Origin: JALZAA01 sp035316025
GTDB lineage: Bacteria > Actinomycetota > Acidimicrobiia > IMCC26256 > JACDBD01
Direction: 5' to 3'
Length of the DNA: 28,034 bases
Assembly (NCBI GenBank): GCA_035316025.1
Contig: DATFXL010000073.1
Location: forward strand, 1-28,034
This document shows positions 7,265-15,388 of this stretch, piece by piece. Within the stretch, counting starts at the first letter, position 1. Each line of letters starts with the position of its first letter. The notes under the pieces were generated by a model, which made no database searches, was not told the DNA's origin, and saw only the letters and a program-made list of their open reading frames with translations. The position numbers and the translations under genes were made by a program.

Positions 7265-8085
7265 CCGCCACCACCGTCACTCCCATCGGGCTCACCCCCG
7301 ATCTCGATCTCCGTGGCGTCCGCCGTCTCAAGACCGCGGTGACCGACACGTTCGCGGTGATGGCGCGCAACCTCATCGCCTACCGCCGGGTACCGCAGCT
7401 GCTCGTGTTCTCGACGATTCAGCCCGTGGTCTTCGTGCTGCTATTCCGGTACGTGTTCGGCGGTGCGATCAGCACGCCGGGCGTGCCCTACGTCGACTAC
7501 CTGATGCCGGGCATCTTCGCCCAGACGGTCGCGTTCGGCGCTCTCAACACGTCGATCGGACTGTCGACCGACATGCAAGCAGGCCTGATCGAGCGCTTCC
7601 GTTCGCTGCCGATGGCGCGGTCCGCTGTGCTCGCGGGACGCACACTCGCCGATCTGGTGCGCAACGTCTTCGTCGTCGGGCTCATGTTCGCGGTCGGATT
7701 CGCCGTCGGATGGCGAGTGCACACGAACGTCTTTGCGCTGGCCGGTGCCGTGCTCCTCGTCCTGCTGTTCGGTTACGCGCTGTCGTGGGTCTTCGCCACC
7801 GTCGGGCTCATCGTGGCCGACCCGGAGGCTGCCCAGGCCGCCGCCTTTCCCGTCATGGCGCCGCTCGTGTTCGCGTCGTCGGCGTTCGTTCCCGTGTCGT
7901 CGATGCCGGACTGGCTCCAGCCCTTCGCGACCTACCAGCCGCTCTCGGTCGTCGTCGACGCGGTTCGTGACCTCACGATCGGAGGGCCGACGGCGTTCGA
8001 CGTGACCCTGGCCATCCTGTGGTGCGTCGGGATCCTCGCCGTCGCCGCACCGATCGCGGTGCACCGCTACCGGCTCGCGACCTAG
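7261..8085 (+). CDS. ABC-2 type transporter permease, DrrB-like
   Basis: A 274-residue integral membrane protein with about six hydrophobic segments: around residues 45-65 (LLVFSTIQPVVFVLLF), 78-100, 130-150 (VFVVGLMFAVGFAVGW), 155-180, 190-212 and 245-265. The ABC-2 signature region FRSLPMARSAVLAGR lies between segments 2 and 3, and the PLSVVVDAVRDL motif precedes the last one. Its ATG overlaps the ATPase stop by four bases, so subunits are translationally coupled. Together they should form a half-transporter pair exporting a hydrophobic compound or lipid; the cargo is not predictable. Confidence 0.92.
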   Translation: MTATTVTPIGLTPDLDLRGVRRLKTAVTDTFAVMARNLIAYRRVPQLLVFSTIQPVVFVLLFRYVFGGAISTPGVPYVDYLMPGIFAQTVAFGALNTSIGLSTDMQAGLIERFRSLPMARSAVLAGRTLADLVRNVFVVGLMFAVGFAVGWRVHTNVFALAGAVLLVLLFGYALSWVFATVGLIVADPEAAQAAAFPVMAPLVFASSAFVPVSSMPDWLQPFATYQPLSVVVDAVRDLTIGGPTAFDVTLAILWCVGILAVAAPIAVHRYRLAT

Positions 8086-8088
8086 CTT

Positions 8089-8149
8089 GTCGCCCTCGCA
8101 AGTTCGGGCTCCTGCTCCCGCGGTCGGCCAAGCCGCCGCCTCCGCGACC
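8089..8149 (+). repeat. Intergenic repeat, copy C (diverged)
   Basis: Third copy of the element, starting 3 bp after the permease stop. It keeps the order GTCGCC-CTCGCAAG, CGGTCGGC, CAAGCCGCCG and CCGCG of copies A and B but has many substitutions, and the internal dyad is lost. It is followed by a separate long hairpin at 8174-8203. The rest of the 266-bp gap up to the next gene holds only that hairpin and a -10 box. Confidence 0.6.
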
Positions 8150-8173
8150 TAGTTCCCCCCGCGCCGCCGGTTC

Positions 8174-8203
8174 GGCCTTGCGAGACCCCCCGCTCGCGAG
8201 GCC
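8174..8203 (+). terminator. Long hairpin, possible terminator of the transporter operon
   Basis: GGCCTTGCGAG pairs with CTCGCGAGGCC (11 bp, one G-T wobble) around an 8-nt loop ACCCCCCG. No T-run follows, so it is either a non-canonical terminator, as is common in high-GC actinobacteria, or an mRNA 3'-end stabiliser. Confidence 0.5.
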
Positions 8204-8338
8204 GCGGCCGGCCCAGACCTACCGCGCGACCAACGGCGCCAACGTACTTCGCCAACCGCCAGAATCGCCCATATGCCCTTCTTGTGTGGGAAACGGGCGA
8301 CGGCGCCGAGGCGATCCTCTGCCGTCGGGGCCGGCAGC

Positions 8339-8344
8339 TACGTT
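8339..8344 (+). promoter_or_regulatory. -10 box of the beta-propeller lipoprotein gene
   Basis: TACGTT, a TANNNT match, lies 7 nt before the ATG at 8352 with no Shine-Dalgarno sequence between, suggesting a leaderless transcript. Confidence 0.5.
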
Positions 8345-8351
8345 GCGCCAC

Positions 8352-9737
8352 ATGCGCCGACGGCGGGTCGCCGCCTGCGCCGCCCTCCTCCTTCTGGTCG
8401 GCGCGGCCTGCAGCTCATCGGGCGGGGACAAGGCGAAGCCGAAGTCGACGACTGCCACGACCGGGCCGTCCTCGACGTCGGCGGCGCCGTCAGGCGGCGC
8501 GGCGTGGCCCACCTACCACCGTGACGGGACGCGCACCGGGGTCGAGTCGCGCGGCCCGACGCCGGCATCGCTGCGCCGCGTCTGGGAGACGGCCTCGCTC
8601 GACGGCGCGATCTACGCCGAGCCGCTGTTCGTCGGGTCGCAGGTCTTCGTGGCGACCGAGGGCAACACGGTGTATGCGTTCGACGCCGCCAACGGGCAAG
8701 TCCAGTGGCAGGTCCACCTCGGCGATCCCGTGCCCCGCGCCGAACTTCCATGCGGGAACATCGACCCGACCGGCATCACGAGTACACCCGTCGTCGACCC
8801 GAGCCGCGGATTGATCTACGTCGTGCCGTTCGTCCAGCCCCACCGCCACGATCTCGTCGCGTTGGACCTGGCCTCGGGCGCCCAGCGGTTCCGCCGACCG
8901 ATCGACGCGCCGGGCGCCGACCCCACAGTCCAGCAGCAACGCGGCGCGCTCGCGCTCGCGGGCGACCAGGTCCTGGTTCCGTACGGCGGGCTGCTCGGCG
9001 ACTGCGGGAACTACCACGGCTACGTCGTCGGCGCCCGGGCCGACGGCAGCGGCGACCTCACGACCTACCAGGTGCCGGCCGCGCGTGCGGCTGCCGTCTG
9101 GGCGCCGCCGGGACCGACGCTCGCGAACAATGCCGTCTACATCGCGACCGGCAACGCGACCCAGGCCGGCGAGCCCGACCTGTCGAACTCGGTCATCAAG
9201 CTGTCGTCGCCCGACCTCCAGATGACGGACTCGTGGACGCCGCGCAACCGCGACGAGCTCAGCCGCGGAGACATCGATCTCGGTTCGACGTCGCCGTCAC
9301 CCGTCTCGGGCGGGCTGGTGTTCGTCGTCGGCAAGGAAGGCGTGGGGTACCTGCTGCGGGCCGATCACCTGGGTGGGACCGGTGGCCAGGTCTTCGACGC
9401 CCAGGTGTGCGGAGCCGGCGGATACGGAGGCACGGCGTGGGCACCGCCGATGCTCTTCGTTCCCTGCCGCGACGGCCTCGTCGCCCTGCGCATCGACCGC
9501 TCGCGTTTCAGCGTGGCCTGGCGCGCCGCCGGGTCCGATGGCTCTCCGATTGTCACCGGCGACACCGTTTGGGCGATGGACCTGAGCGGAGGTCAGCTTC
9601 ACGGGTATCGCGCGAGCGACGGCCAGGAGCTCGCCAGCGTGCCGACGGGTCGCGCCGCGAACTTCGCCACGCCCGCCGCCGGCAACGGACTCGTCGTCGC
9701 CGCCGCCGATCGGCGCGTGATCGCGTTCGGGAACTGA
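8352..9737 (+). CDS. Exported PQQ-like beta-propeller lipoprotein
   Basis: 461 residues. MRRRRVAACAALLLLVGAAC is a twin-charged signal sequence ending in a lipobox-like GAAC (weak at -3), followed by a serine/lysine/threonine-rich linker to about residue 48. The rest shows repeated beta-propeller blades of the PQQ/outer-membrane-barrel-assembly type: VYAFDAANGQVQWQV, LVALDLASGAQRFR, LVALRIDRSRFSVAW, LHGYRASDGQELAS and VVAAADRRVIAFG. Several cysteine pairs (LPCGNID, GDCGNYHG, QVCGAGG, FVPCRDG) could form disulfides outside the cell. Such proteins often act as scaffolds; no catalytic residues or true PQQ site are evident, so enzymatic activity is not claimed. It seems monocistronic. Confidence 0.85.
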   Translation: MRRRRVAACAALLLLVGAACSSSGGDKAKPKSTTATTGPSSTSAAPSGGAAWPTYHRDGTRTGVESRGPTPASLRRVWETASLDGAIYAEPLFVGSQVFVATEGNTVYAFDAANGQVQWQVHLGDPVPRAELPCGNIDPTGITSTPVVDPSRGLIYVVPFVQPHRHDLVALDLASGAQRFRRPIDAPGADPTVQQQRGALALAGDQVLVPYGGLLGDCGNYHGYVVGARADGSGDLTTYQVPAARAAAVWAPPGPTLANNAVYIATGNATQAGEPDLSNSVIKLSSPDLQMTDSWTPRNRDELSRGDIDLGSTSPSPVSGGLVFVVGKEGVGYLLRADHLGGTGGQVFDAQVCGAGGYGGTAWAPPMLFVPCRDGLVALRIDRSRFSVAWRAAGSDGSPIVTGDTVWAMDLSGGQLHGYRASDGQELASVPTGRAANFATPAAGNGLVVAAADRRVIAFGN

Positions 9738-9757
9738 TCCACCCCAGACACGGCGAA

Positions 9758-9763
9758 TACCCT
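9758..9763 (+). promoter_or_regulatory. -10 box of the diguanylate cyclase gene
   Basis: TACCCT lies 6 nt before the GTG at 9770 and no Shine-Dalgarno sequence is present. An ATG at 9768 is in another frame that gives no plausible protein. Confidence 0.45.
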
Positions 9764-9769
9764 TGGCAT

Positions 9770-10596
9770 GTGCCACGGGCAGGGTTCTCGCTTCCACGGC
9801 ACGAAATCTTCGCGATCTGCGTCGGGCTCGTCGTGATCGGTCTGGGCTTCGTGATCGACGTGGCGACGGGACGCGACCTCTCCCTCTCGATCGTCTACGT
9901 CGCCGGCGTGGGCCTCATGACCTGGACGGGCAGCTTGCGCGTCGGCGTGCTCGGCGCCGTCGCCGGCGGGCGGCCGTTCTCGCCGACGGGCTTTCGAACT
10001 CCGTCGCGGCCGGGACGGCGGTGACGAACGGCGTGACGGCGTTCGTGCTGCTCCTCGCCACCGCGGCCGTCATCGACCGCCTGCACGCCATGATGGTGCG
10101 AGAGGCGAGCCGGGCACGCTTCGACTCCCTGACCGGGCTCCCCAACCGCCGGGCGTGCGAGGAGCGCTGTGCCGTCGAGATCGCCCGCCTCCAGCGGCGG
10201 AGCGAGTCGCTGTCGGTCGCGTTCCTGGATTTCGACGGGCTGAAGCAGGTCAACGACGTCAAGGGTCACGAGGCCGGTGACGCGGCGCTGGTCCACCTCG
10301 CGACGTCGGCGCAAGCAGTGCTGCGTCCGACTGATCAGCTCTCCCGCGTTGGTGGCGACGAGTTCGTGCTGCTGCTCCCCGACACGGACTTCGACGAGGC
10401 GACCGCCGTCATCCGCCGCATCCAGGGCCGGCTCGCCGGGGCCGACGGGGGCGAACCGGCGTCCGTCACGGCCGGGCTCGTCACCTGGCACAGCCCGCCT
10501 CAGACCATCGAAGAGCTGTTCGTCGAGGCCGACGCCCTGATGTACAGCGCGAAGCGCGGTGGCGGCGACCACCTCGAGTCCGAGGTGATCGGCTGA
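9770..10596 (+). pseudogene. Membrane diguanylate cyclase (GGDEF), interrupted by a -1 frameshift
   Basis: The first frame, from the GTG at 9770, encodes membrane segments (IFAICVGLVVIGLGFVIDV, LSIVYVAGVGLMTW, LRVGVLGAVAGG). The frame then changes at 9968-9970, where adding one G to a GGG run restores GG-AAVLADGLSNS and a further segment FVLLLATAAVID. After that comes a full GGDEF domain: FDSLTGLPNRR, FLDFDGLKQVND, the active-site GGDEF in RVGGDEFVLLLPD, and an inhibitory-site RPTD exactly five residues before it. The intact protein (about 275 residues) would be a four-segment membrane sensor making cyclic di-GMP with product inhibition. The catalytic domain shows no decay, so a single-base consensus error or a very recent mutation is more likely than an old pseudogene. 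No EAL or HD-GYP partner is nearby. Confidence 0.8.
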
Positions 10597-10618
10597 GGGT
10601 GGCTCGCCTTCGCGCCAC

Positions 10619-11251
10619 GTGAGCCACGTACCACGGAACCCGGACGCCGCCGCCGGTGTACAGAATGACGCCGCGCCGACCGGCCGTCGGGAAGGAAGCG
10701 CCACGGACGACGCTGATCTCATCGAGCAGGCGAAGCAGGGGGACGTCGACGCCTACGGCGAGCTCGTGCGCCGGTACCAGCGAGACGCCCGGCGCACGGC
10801 GGCCGCCATCGCCGGTGGGGGCGGTGCCGATGACGTCGCCCAAGAAGCCTTCGTACGCGCGTTCGGGTTCCTGCACCGCTTCCGGGCAGGCGCCCCGTTC
10901 CGCCCGTGGCTGCTCGCGGTCGTGGCCAACGTGGCGCGGAACCAGACGCGTTCGTCGCACCGCTGGGCGCGAGCCGTGCGCGCGCCGGGCGAGCGCGGGC
11001 GGATCGCCACGACCACGCCGTCGGCGGAGGACGAGGCCATGACCCGCCGGCGCGACGGCACCGTCCGGGCCGCACTGGACACGCTGCCGCTTCGGTACCG
11101 GGACGTCGTCGCATGCCGGTACCTGCTCGACCTCAGCGAGGAGGAGACGGCCCACGTCCTCGGCATCGCCCGCGGGACGGTTAAGTCGCGGCTGTCGCGC
11201 GCCCTCGACCGGCTTTCACGCCAACTGGATCGCGAGGTGCACCATGCCTGA
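10619..11251 (+). CDS. ECF-type RNA polymerase sigma factor
   Basis: 210 residues from a GTG at 10619. Region 2 spans about 32-100 (LIEQAKQGDVDAYGELVRR, DDVAQEAFVRAFGFLHRF, PWLLAVVANVARNQ) and region 4 about 140-205 (LDTLPLRYRDVVACRYL, LSEEETAHVLGIARGTVKS), joined by a short basic linker without region 3, as in ECF sigmas. The first 28 residues are unstructured, and the start is uncertain: the GTG lies within an inverted repeat GTGGCTC / GAGCCAC (10599-10627) and lacks a Shine-Dalgarno sequence. The stop overlaps the next gene's ATG by 8 nt, the usual sigma/anti-sigma coupling. The regulon is unknown. Confidence 0.93.
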   Translation: MSHVPRNPDAAAGVQNDAAPTGRREGSATDDADLIEQAKQGDVDAYGELVRRYQRDARRTAAAIAGGGGADDVAQEAFVRAFGFLHRFRAGAPFRPWLLAVVANVARNQTRSSHRWARAVRAPGERGRIATTTPSAEDEAMTRRRDGTVRAALDTLPLRYRDVVACRYLLDLSEEETAHVLGIARGTVKSRLSRALDRLSRQLDREVHHA

Positions 11252-12011
11252 GAGCAACTCGCTCCTGCTCGTCGAAGCCGAGCTCCGCTCCCTCTCGCGC
11301 GAGCTCGATTCCGCCCTCTGCGACGTCGATCTCTCGGACGCGGTGACCCACCGGCTACGGGATGCGACACGACTGCATGCCCGGCGACGTGCACGCCGGC
11401 GCGTCGTCGTGGCGCTGATCGCCACGCTCGCGGTCACCGCAACCCTGGCCATCCCGCCGGCGCGGGCCGCCGTCACGAGCTTCTTCGACATCGGCGCCGT
11501 GCGCGTCCACGAAGAGCCGCCGCCGGGCCCCGTCGCCGGCCCGCTGGTCCTCGGCGAGCTGACCGCGCTCGACGCCGCCCAGGCACGGATGCCGGCCGTC
11601 GTGCCCACCGCGCGCGGTTTCGAGTCGCCCGACGAGGTGTGGTTGGACGACCGGACCGGCGGGATCACATCACTCGTGTACCGCGCGAAGCCGAGCCTGC
11701 CGGCAGCCAGGCAGACCCCTGGCATCGGCCTGCTCGTCCAGGAGTTCACGGGCGACGGAAGTGGCTTCCTGCACAAGTATCTGGGCAACGGCCTGCGGGC
11801 GCGGCAAGTCAGGGTCGGGCCGTACGACGGGGTCTTCATCACCGGCGGCGACCATTTCCTCGCCTACGACGACGCGACGGGCGCCGGCCGCACCGAGGAC
11901 GGCCGCCTCGCCGGCAACGCGCTGATCTTCCAGCGGGAGCAGCTGACGATCCGCATCGAGGGGAACCTCCCGCTCAGCCGCATGGTCGCGATCGGCGCGT
12001 CCTTGCGCTGA
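11244..12011 (+). CDS. Membrane-anchored anti-sigma-like protein
   Basis: 255 residues starting at an ATG inside the sigma gene's last codons. Residues 1-50 are a charged cytoplasmic segment ending in HARRRARRR, 54-70 a single membrane helix (VVVALIATLAVTATLAI), and 75-255 an extracytoplasmic domain with a GFESPDEVWLDD region and a C-terminal beta-rich part. It lacks the HxxxCxxC zinc motif of classical ZAS anti-sigma factors (only one cysteine, C26). The overlap with the sigma factor and the topology support an anti-sigma role, with the outer domain as sensor; direct sigma binding is inferred. An exported DUF4367-like domain is a possible family match but was not verified. Confidence 0.7.
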   Translation: MPESNSLLLVEAELRSLSRELDSALCDVDLSDAVTHRLRDATRLHARRRARRRVVVALIATLAVTATLAIPPARAAVTSFFDIGAVRVHEEPPPGPVAGPLVLGELTALDAAQARMPAVVPTARGFESPDEVWLDDRTGGITSLVYRAKPSLPAARQTPGIGLLVQEFTGDGSGFLHKYLGNGLRARQVRVGPYDGVFITGGDHFLAYDDATGAGRTEDGRLAGNALIFQREQLTIRIEGNLPLSRMVAIGASLR

Positions 12012-12211
12012 TCAGCCGACCGGCAAGGGCGGTGATCCCGGCGTTCCGGCGATGAAGCTCATGTGGATCCGGTTGAGCCGCCAGGCACTGCCGTCGACCC
12101 CGCGAGCCATACTCGGAAAGACAGGGATCAAAGCGTTCGAGGCCTATGTGATCTGGCCGCGTGTTTCGCCGCGGCTATGACATTCGCTGACCCCCGAGAG
12201 AGGAGAGCCCG

Positions 12212-13600
12212 ATGGCTCTGCACCGCAAGTTCATCGACGAGCTCAGGCCCGTCGCCCTCAGTCCTATGTACGCGCGCCCGGGCGAGGCCGTTCGGGCGCC
12301 TCGCCACAGCATCCCCGATCTCGAGCTGGACCCCGATACGACGTACCAGTTCGTGCACGACGAGCTGATGCTCGACGGGAACGCGCGTCTGAACCTCGCC
12401 ACGTTCGTGACGACCTGGATGGAGCCACAAGTCACGCGGCTCATGGCCGAGACCTTCGACAAGAACATGATCGACAAGGACGAGTATCCGCGCACGGCCG
12501 AGCTCGAGCAGCGGTGCGTGAACATGTTGAGCAGGCTGTGGAACTCGCCCGCAGAGGACGAGGCAACGGGCACCTCGACGACGGGATCGAGCGAGGCCGC
12601 GATGCTCGCCGGGATGGCCTTGAAATGGCGTTGGCGCGACCGTCGGCGAAAGGACCACAAGCCGACCGACGCGCCCAACATGGTGATGGGTGCCAACGTG
12701 CAGGTCTGCTGGGAGAAGTTTTGCCGCTACTGGGACGTCGAGGCCCGGCTGGTCCCCATGGAGGGCGAGACGTACCACCTCACGCCCGCCCAAGCGGCCG
12801 AGCACTGCGACGAGAACACGATCGGGGTCGTCGCCATCATGGGATCGACGTTCGACGGTTCCTACGAACCGGTCGCCGACATCTGCGCGGCCCTCGACAG
12901 GCTCGAAGCCGACACCGCGCTCGACGTTCCGGTCCACGTCGACGCGGCCTCCGGCGGCTTCGTCGCGCCGTTCATCGACCCGGGTCTCGTGTGGGACTTC
13001 CGTCTTCCTCGGGTCCAGTCGATCAACGCATCCGGACACAAGTACGGGCTGGTCTATCCCGGCGTCGGATGGATCGTCTGGCGCGTGCCGGAGGCGCTAC
13101 CCGATGACCTCGTCTTCAACGTGAACTACCTGGGCGGAAACATGCCCACGTTCGCCCTGAACTTCTCCCGTCCCGGCAATCAGGTCGCGGCGCAGTACTA
13201 CAACTTCATCCGGCTGGGGTTCGACGGCTACAAGCAGGTGCAACAGACGTGCCGTGACGTCGCCCGCTACGCGGCCGAAGCGGTCGGCGGGTTGGGCCCC
13301 TTCGAGCTGATCACGGACGGGAGTGATCTCCCCGTGTTCACGTTCGCACTCCGGGATGCAAGCCACCCGTACACGGTGTTCGACGTCTCCGCCCGACTGC
13401 GCGAGAACGGCTGGCTCGTCCCGGCGTACACCTTCCCCGAGAACCGTCAAGACCTGGCCGTGCTGCGGGTCGTCATCCGGAACGGCATGTCACGCGACCT
13501 CACGGACCTGCTCGTGTCGGACCTGAAGGAACACGTCGCCTTGCTGGACCAGCTGCAGACGCCCCTGCCGAAGACACCGCGAGAAGGATTCCACCACTAG
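12212..13600 (+). CDS. gadB: Glutamate decarboxylase
   Basis: 462 residues, the normal length, with a strong ribosome site (GAGAGGAGAG) before the ATG. This PLP enzyme converts glutamate to GABA plus CO2 and consumes a proton. STTGSSEAAM (residues 122-131) contacts the cofactor, HVDAASGGF (242-250) holds the aspartate that pairs with the pyridine nitrogen, and SINASGHKYGL carries the Schiff-base lysine K277. The protein ends in FHH; in E. coli GadB a C-terminal histidine closes the site at neutral pH, so pH gating may be kept here. No GadC antiporter lies beside it, so its role could be acid resistance or GABA-shunt metabolism. The 200 bp upstream (12012-12211) hold no other recognisable feature. 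Confidence 0.96.
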   Translation: MALHRKFIDELRPVALSPMYARPGEAVRAPRHSIPDLELDPDTTYQFVHDELMLDGNARLNLATFVTTWMEPQVTRLMAETFDKNMIDKDEYPRTAELEQRCVNMLSRLWNSPAEDEATGTSTTGSSEAAMLAGMALKWRWRDRRRKDHKPTDAPNMVMGANVQVCWEKFCRYWDVEARLVPMEGETYHLTPAQAAEHCDENTIGVVAIMGSTFDGSYEPVADICAALDRLEADTALDVPVHVDAASGGFVAPFIDPGLVWDFRLPRVQSINASGHKYGLVYPGVGWIVWRVPEALPDDLVFNVNYLGGNMPTFALNFSRPGNQVAAQYYNFIRLGFDGYKQVQQTCRDVARYAAEAVGGLGPFELITDGSDLPVFTFALRDASHPYTVFDVSARLRENGWLVPAYTFPENRQDLAVLRVVIRNGMSRDLTDLLVSDLKEHVALLDQLQTPLPKTPREGFHH

Positions 13601-13613
13601 CGAGTGGCGGCGA

Positions 13614-14831
13614 CTATGGGATGTGCAACCCGGACGCGGCGCGGGCGATCACGAGCCGCTGGATCTCGGATGTGCCCTCGAAGAGCGTGTAGATCTTCGA
13701 GTCGCGGTGCCACTGCTCGACCGGGAAGTCCCGGATGTAGCCGTAGCCGCCGAGAATCTGGATCGCCTGCTCGGTGACCCAGACCGCGACCTCACCCGCC
13801 TTGAGCTTGCTCATCGAGCCCTCGCCGTTCTCGAACCGCTTCTTCGTCGCGCCCATCCACGACGCCCGCCACACGAGCAGGCGTGCGGCGTCGATCTCCA
13901 TCTTCATGTCGGCGAGCTTGAACGCGATGCCCTGGTTCTCGATGATCTTGCGACCGAACGCCTCGCGCTCCTTTGCGTAGTCGAGCGCGAACTCGTAGGC
14001 GGCCCGGGCGATGCCGAGTGCCTGCGCGCCGACGATCGGTCGCGTCGTCTCGAACGTGCTCATCGCCGCCTGCACCTTCGAGCTCTTGCCCTCACGCGCC
14101 CGGGCGAGACGCGCTTCGAGCTTCTCCGCGCCGCCGAGCAGGCACGAGCTCGGGATGCGAACCTCGTCGAACAGCACCTCGCCCGTGTGCGAGGCGCGGA
14201 TGCCCATCTTCTTCTCCTTCTTCCCGCCCGTGAGCCCGGGTGTGCCCGGCGGGACGACGAAGGAGGCGTGGCCTCGTGAACCGAGCTCGGGGTCGACGCT
14301 CGCCACGACCACGTGCACGTTGGGCCGGTCGAGCAGGCCGCCGTTCGTGATGAACGTCTTCTGGCCGTTGATCACCCAGTCGTCGCCGTCCTTCTTGGCG
14401 TTCGTACGGAGGCTCGACACGTCCGAGCCGGCGCCGGGCTCGGTGACACAGAACGAGGAGAGATGGATGTCGTCGGGGGAGCCGAAGCACTGCGGCACCC
14501 ACTCGGCGATCTGCTCGGGAGTTCCGTTCCCGGCGATGCCGGCGGCGCCGAGGGTGCTGCCGAAGATGGCGAGCGAGATGCCGGCGTCGCCCCAGCACAT
14601 CTCCTCGCTCACGACCGGAAAGAGCAGGCCGGTCGGGTCGGAGAAGCACTGCGCCATGAACTCCCAGGAGTACAAGCCGATCTTGGCCGCCTCCTCGATG
14701 ATCGGCCACGGCGTCTCCTCGCGCTCGTCCCACTCGTGACCGGCGGGCCGCACGACCTGCTCGGCGAAGTCGTGCACCCACTTCTGGATCTGCTGCTGGT
14801 CCTCGTTGAGGTCGAGCGAGAACTCGGCCAT
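13614..14831 (-). CDS. Acyl-CoA dehydrogenase
   Basis: 405 residues with a strong AGGAGG four bases before the ATG. The enzyme oxidises acyl-CoA to trans-2-enoyl-CoA using FAD, passing electrons to ETF. CVTEPGAGSDVSSL (substrate/FAD motif), GQKTFITNGG, MGIRASHTGEV, the QILGGYGYIRDFPVEQWHRD motif and the terminal LFEGTSEIQRL with catalytic base E385 are all present, so it looks intact. It converges on gadB with only 13 bp between stops and diverges from the molybdate operon. An inverted repeat 36 bp upstream may control it. It is monocistronic here; the substrate chain length cannot be told. Confidence 0.94.
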   Translation of the reverse strand: MAEFSLDLNEDQQQIQKWVHDFAEQVVRPAGHEWDEREETPWPIIEEAAKIGLYSWEFMAQCFSDPTGLLFPVVSEEMCWGDAGISLAIFGSTLGAAGIAGNGTPEQIAEWVPQCFGSPDDIHLSSFCVTEPGAGSDVSSLRTNAKKDGDDWVINGQKTFITNGGLLDRPNVHVVVASVDPELGSRGHASFVVPPGTPGLTGGKKEKKMGIRASHTGEVLFDEVRIPSSCLLGGAEKLEARLARAREGKSSKVQAAMSTFETTRPIVGAQALGIARAAYEFALDYAKEREAFGRKIIENQGIAFKLADMKMEIDAARLLVWRASWMGATKKRFENGEGSMSKLKAGEVAVWVTEQAIQILGGYGYIRDFPVEQWHRDSKIYTLFEGTSEIQRLVIARAASGLHIP

Positions 14832-14867
14832 CGGTCCTCCTGTGCGGCGACGGGTGCCGGATCGGAA

Positions 14868-14883
14868 GTTACTGGCTGGTAAC
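14868..14883. promoter_or_regulatory. Candidate operator upstream of acyl-CoA dehydrogenase
   Basis: A perfect inverted repeat GTTAC-TGGCTG-GTAAC lies 36 bp upstream of the dehydrogenase start in the 158-bp divergent region. The form (TTAC-N6-GTAA) is like operators of TetR-family lipid-metabolism repressors in actinobacteria. No such regulator is encoded here, so a distant one would be needed. Confidence 0.5.
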
Positions 14884-14976
14884 CACCATAGTGCCCGGTC
14901 GGACCGGGGCCAAACGCCTCAGGTGGGACCTCCAACCCAGCGGGCTCCGGCAGATCGGAAATCCGAGGTTCGCGCC

Positions 14977-14982
14977 TAGGAT
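14977..14982 (+). promoter_or_regulatory. -10 box of the molybdate operon
   Basis: TAGGAT lies 7 nt before the GTG at 14990 with no Shine-Dalgarno sequence, suggesting leaderless transcription. No molybdenum-cofactor riboswitch can be placed in this short leader. Confidence 0.5.
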
Positions 14983-14989
14983 CCCCGGC

Positions 14990-15388
14990 GTGAGCGAGCT
15001 TCGCATCGGACAGGCGGCGGACCTGCTGGGGGTGAGCACCGACACGGTGCGGCGCTGGGCCGACGAAGGGCGCCTGGCGACGACCCGCACCGGGGGCGGC
15101 CAACGGCTGGTGGACGGCGCTGCCCTCGCCGCCTTCGCTGCCGAGCAGGAGGCGGCGCCCGAGCCCGGCGCCATCGTCAGCGAATCGGCGCGCAACCGCT
15201 TCACCGGGATCGTGACGCGGGTCGTCAAGGACAAGGTGGCGGCGCAGGTGGAGATGCGCGCCGGGCCGCACCGCATGGTCTCGCTGATGACACGCGAGGC
15301 GGCCGACGAGCTGGGTCTCGCGCCCGGCGCCCTGGCTGTCGCCTCTGTGAAGGCAACCAACGTCGTGATCGAGGTCCCGTGGGGTTGA
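14990..15388 (+). CDS. HTH-TOBE molybdate-responsive regulator/molybdenum-binding protein
   Basis: 132 residues. Positions 3-50 form a MerR/excisionase-like helix-turn-helix (LRIGQAADLLGVSTDTVRRW, then a wing GRLATTRTGGGQRLVD). Positions 66-131 form one TOBE/Mop domain (NRFTGIVTRVVKDKVAAQVEM ... LAVASVKATNVVIEVP), the fold that binds molybdate or tungstate. This actinobacterial arrangement is a functional analogue of ModE, with a different DNA-binding domain. It is the first gene of the mod operon, its stop overlapping modA's start (TGATG), so autoregulation by molybdate is likely. Being small, it could instead store molybdate or assist cofactor genes. Confidence 0.85.
   Translation: MSELRIGQAADLLGVSTDTVRRWADEGRLATTRTGGGQRLVDGAALAAFAAEQEAAPEPGAIVSESARNRFTGIVTRVVKDKVAAQVEMRAGPHRMVSLMTREAADELGLAPGALAVASVKATNVVIEVPWG

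Noticed and set aside
10599..10627. GTGGCTC/GAGCCAC inverted repeat as an operator or terminator
   Set aside because: It has a long loop and no T-run and overlaps the presumed sigma start; too weak to call alone.
14832..14989. Molybdenum-cofactor riboswitch before the mod operon
   Set aside because: The predicted leader is only a few bases and no conserved riboswitch core was recognised.
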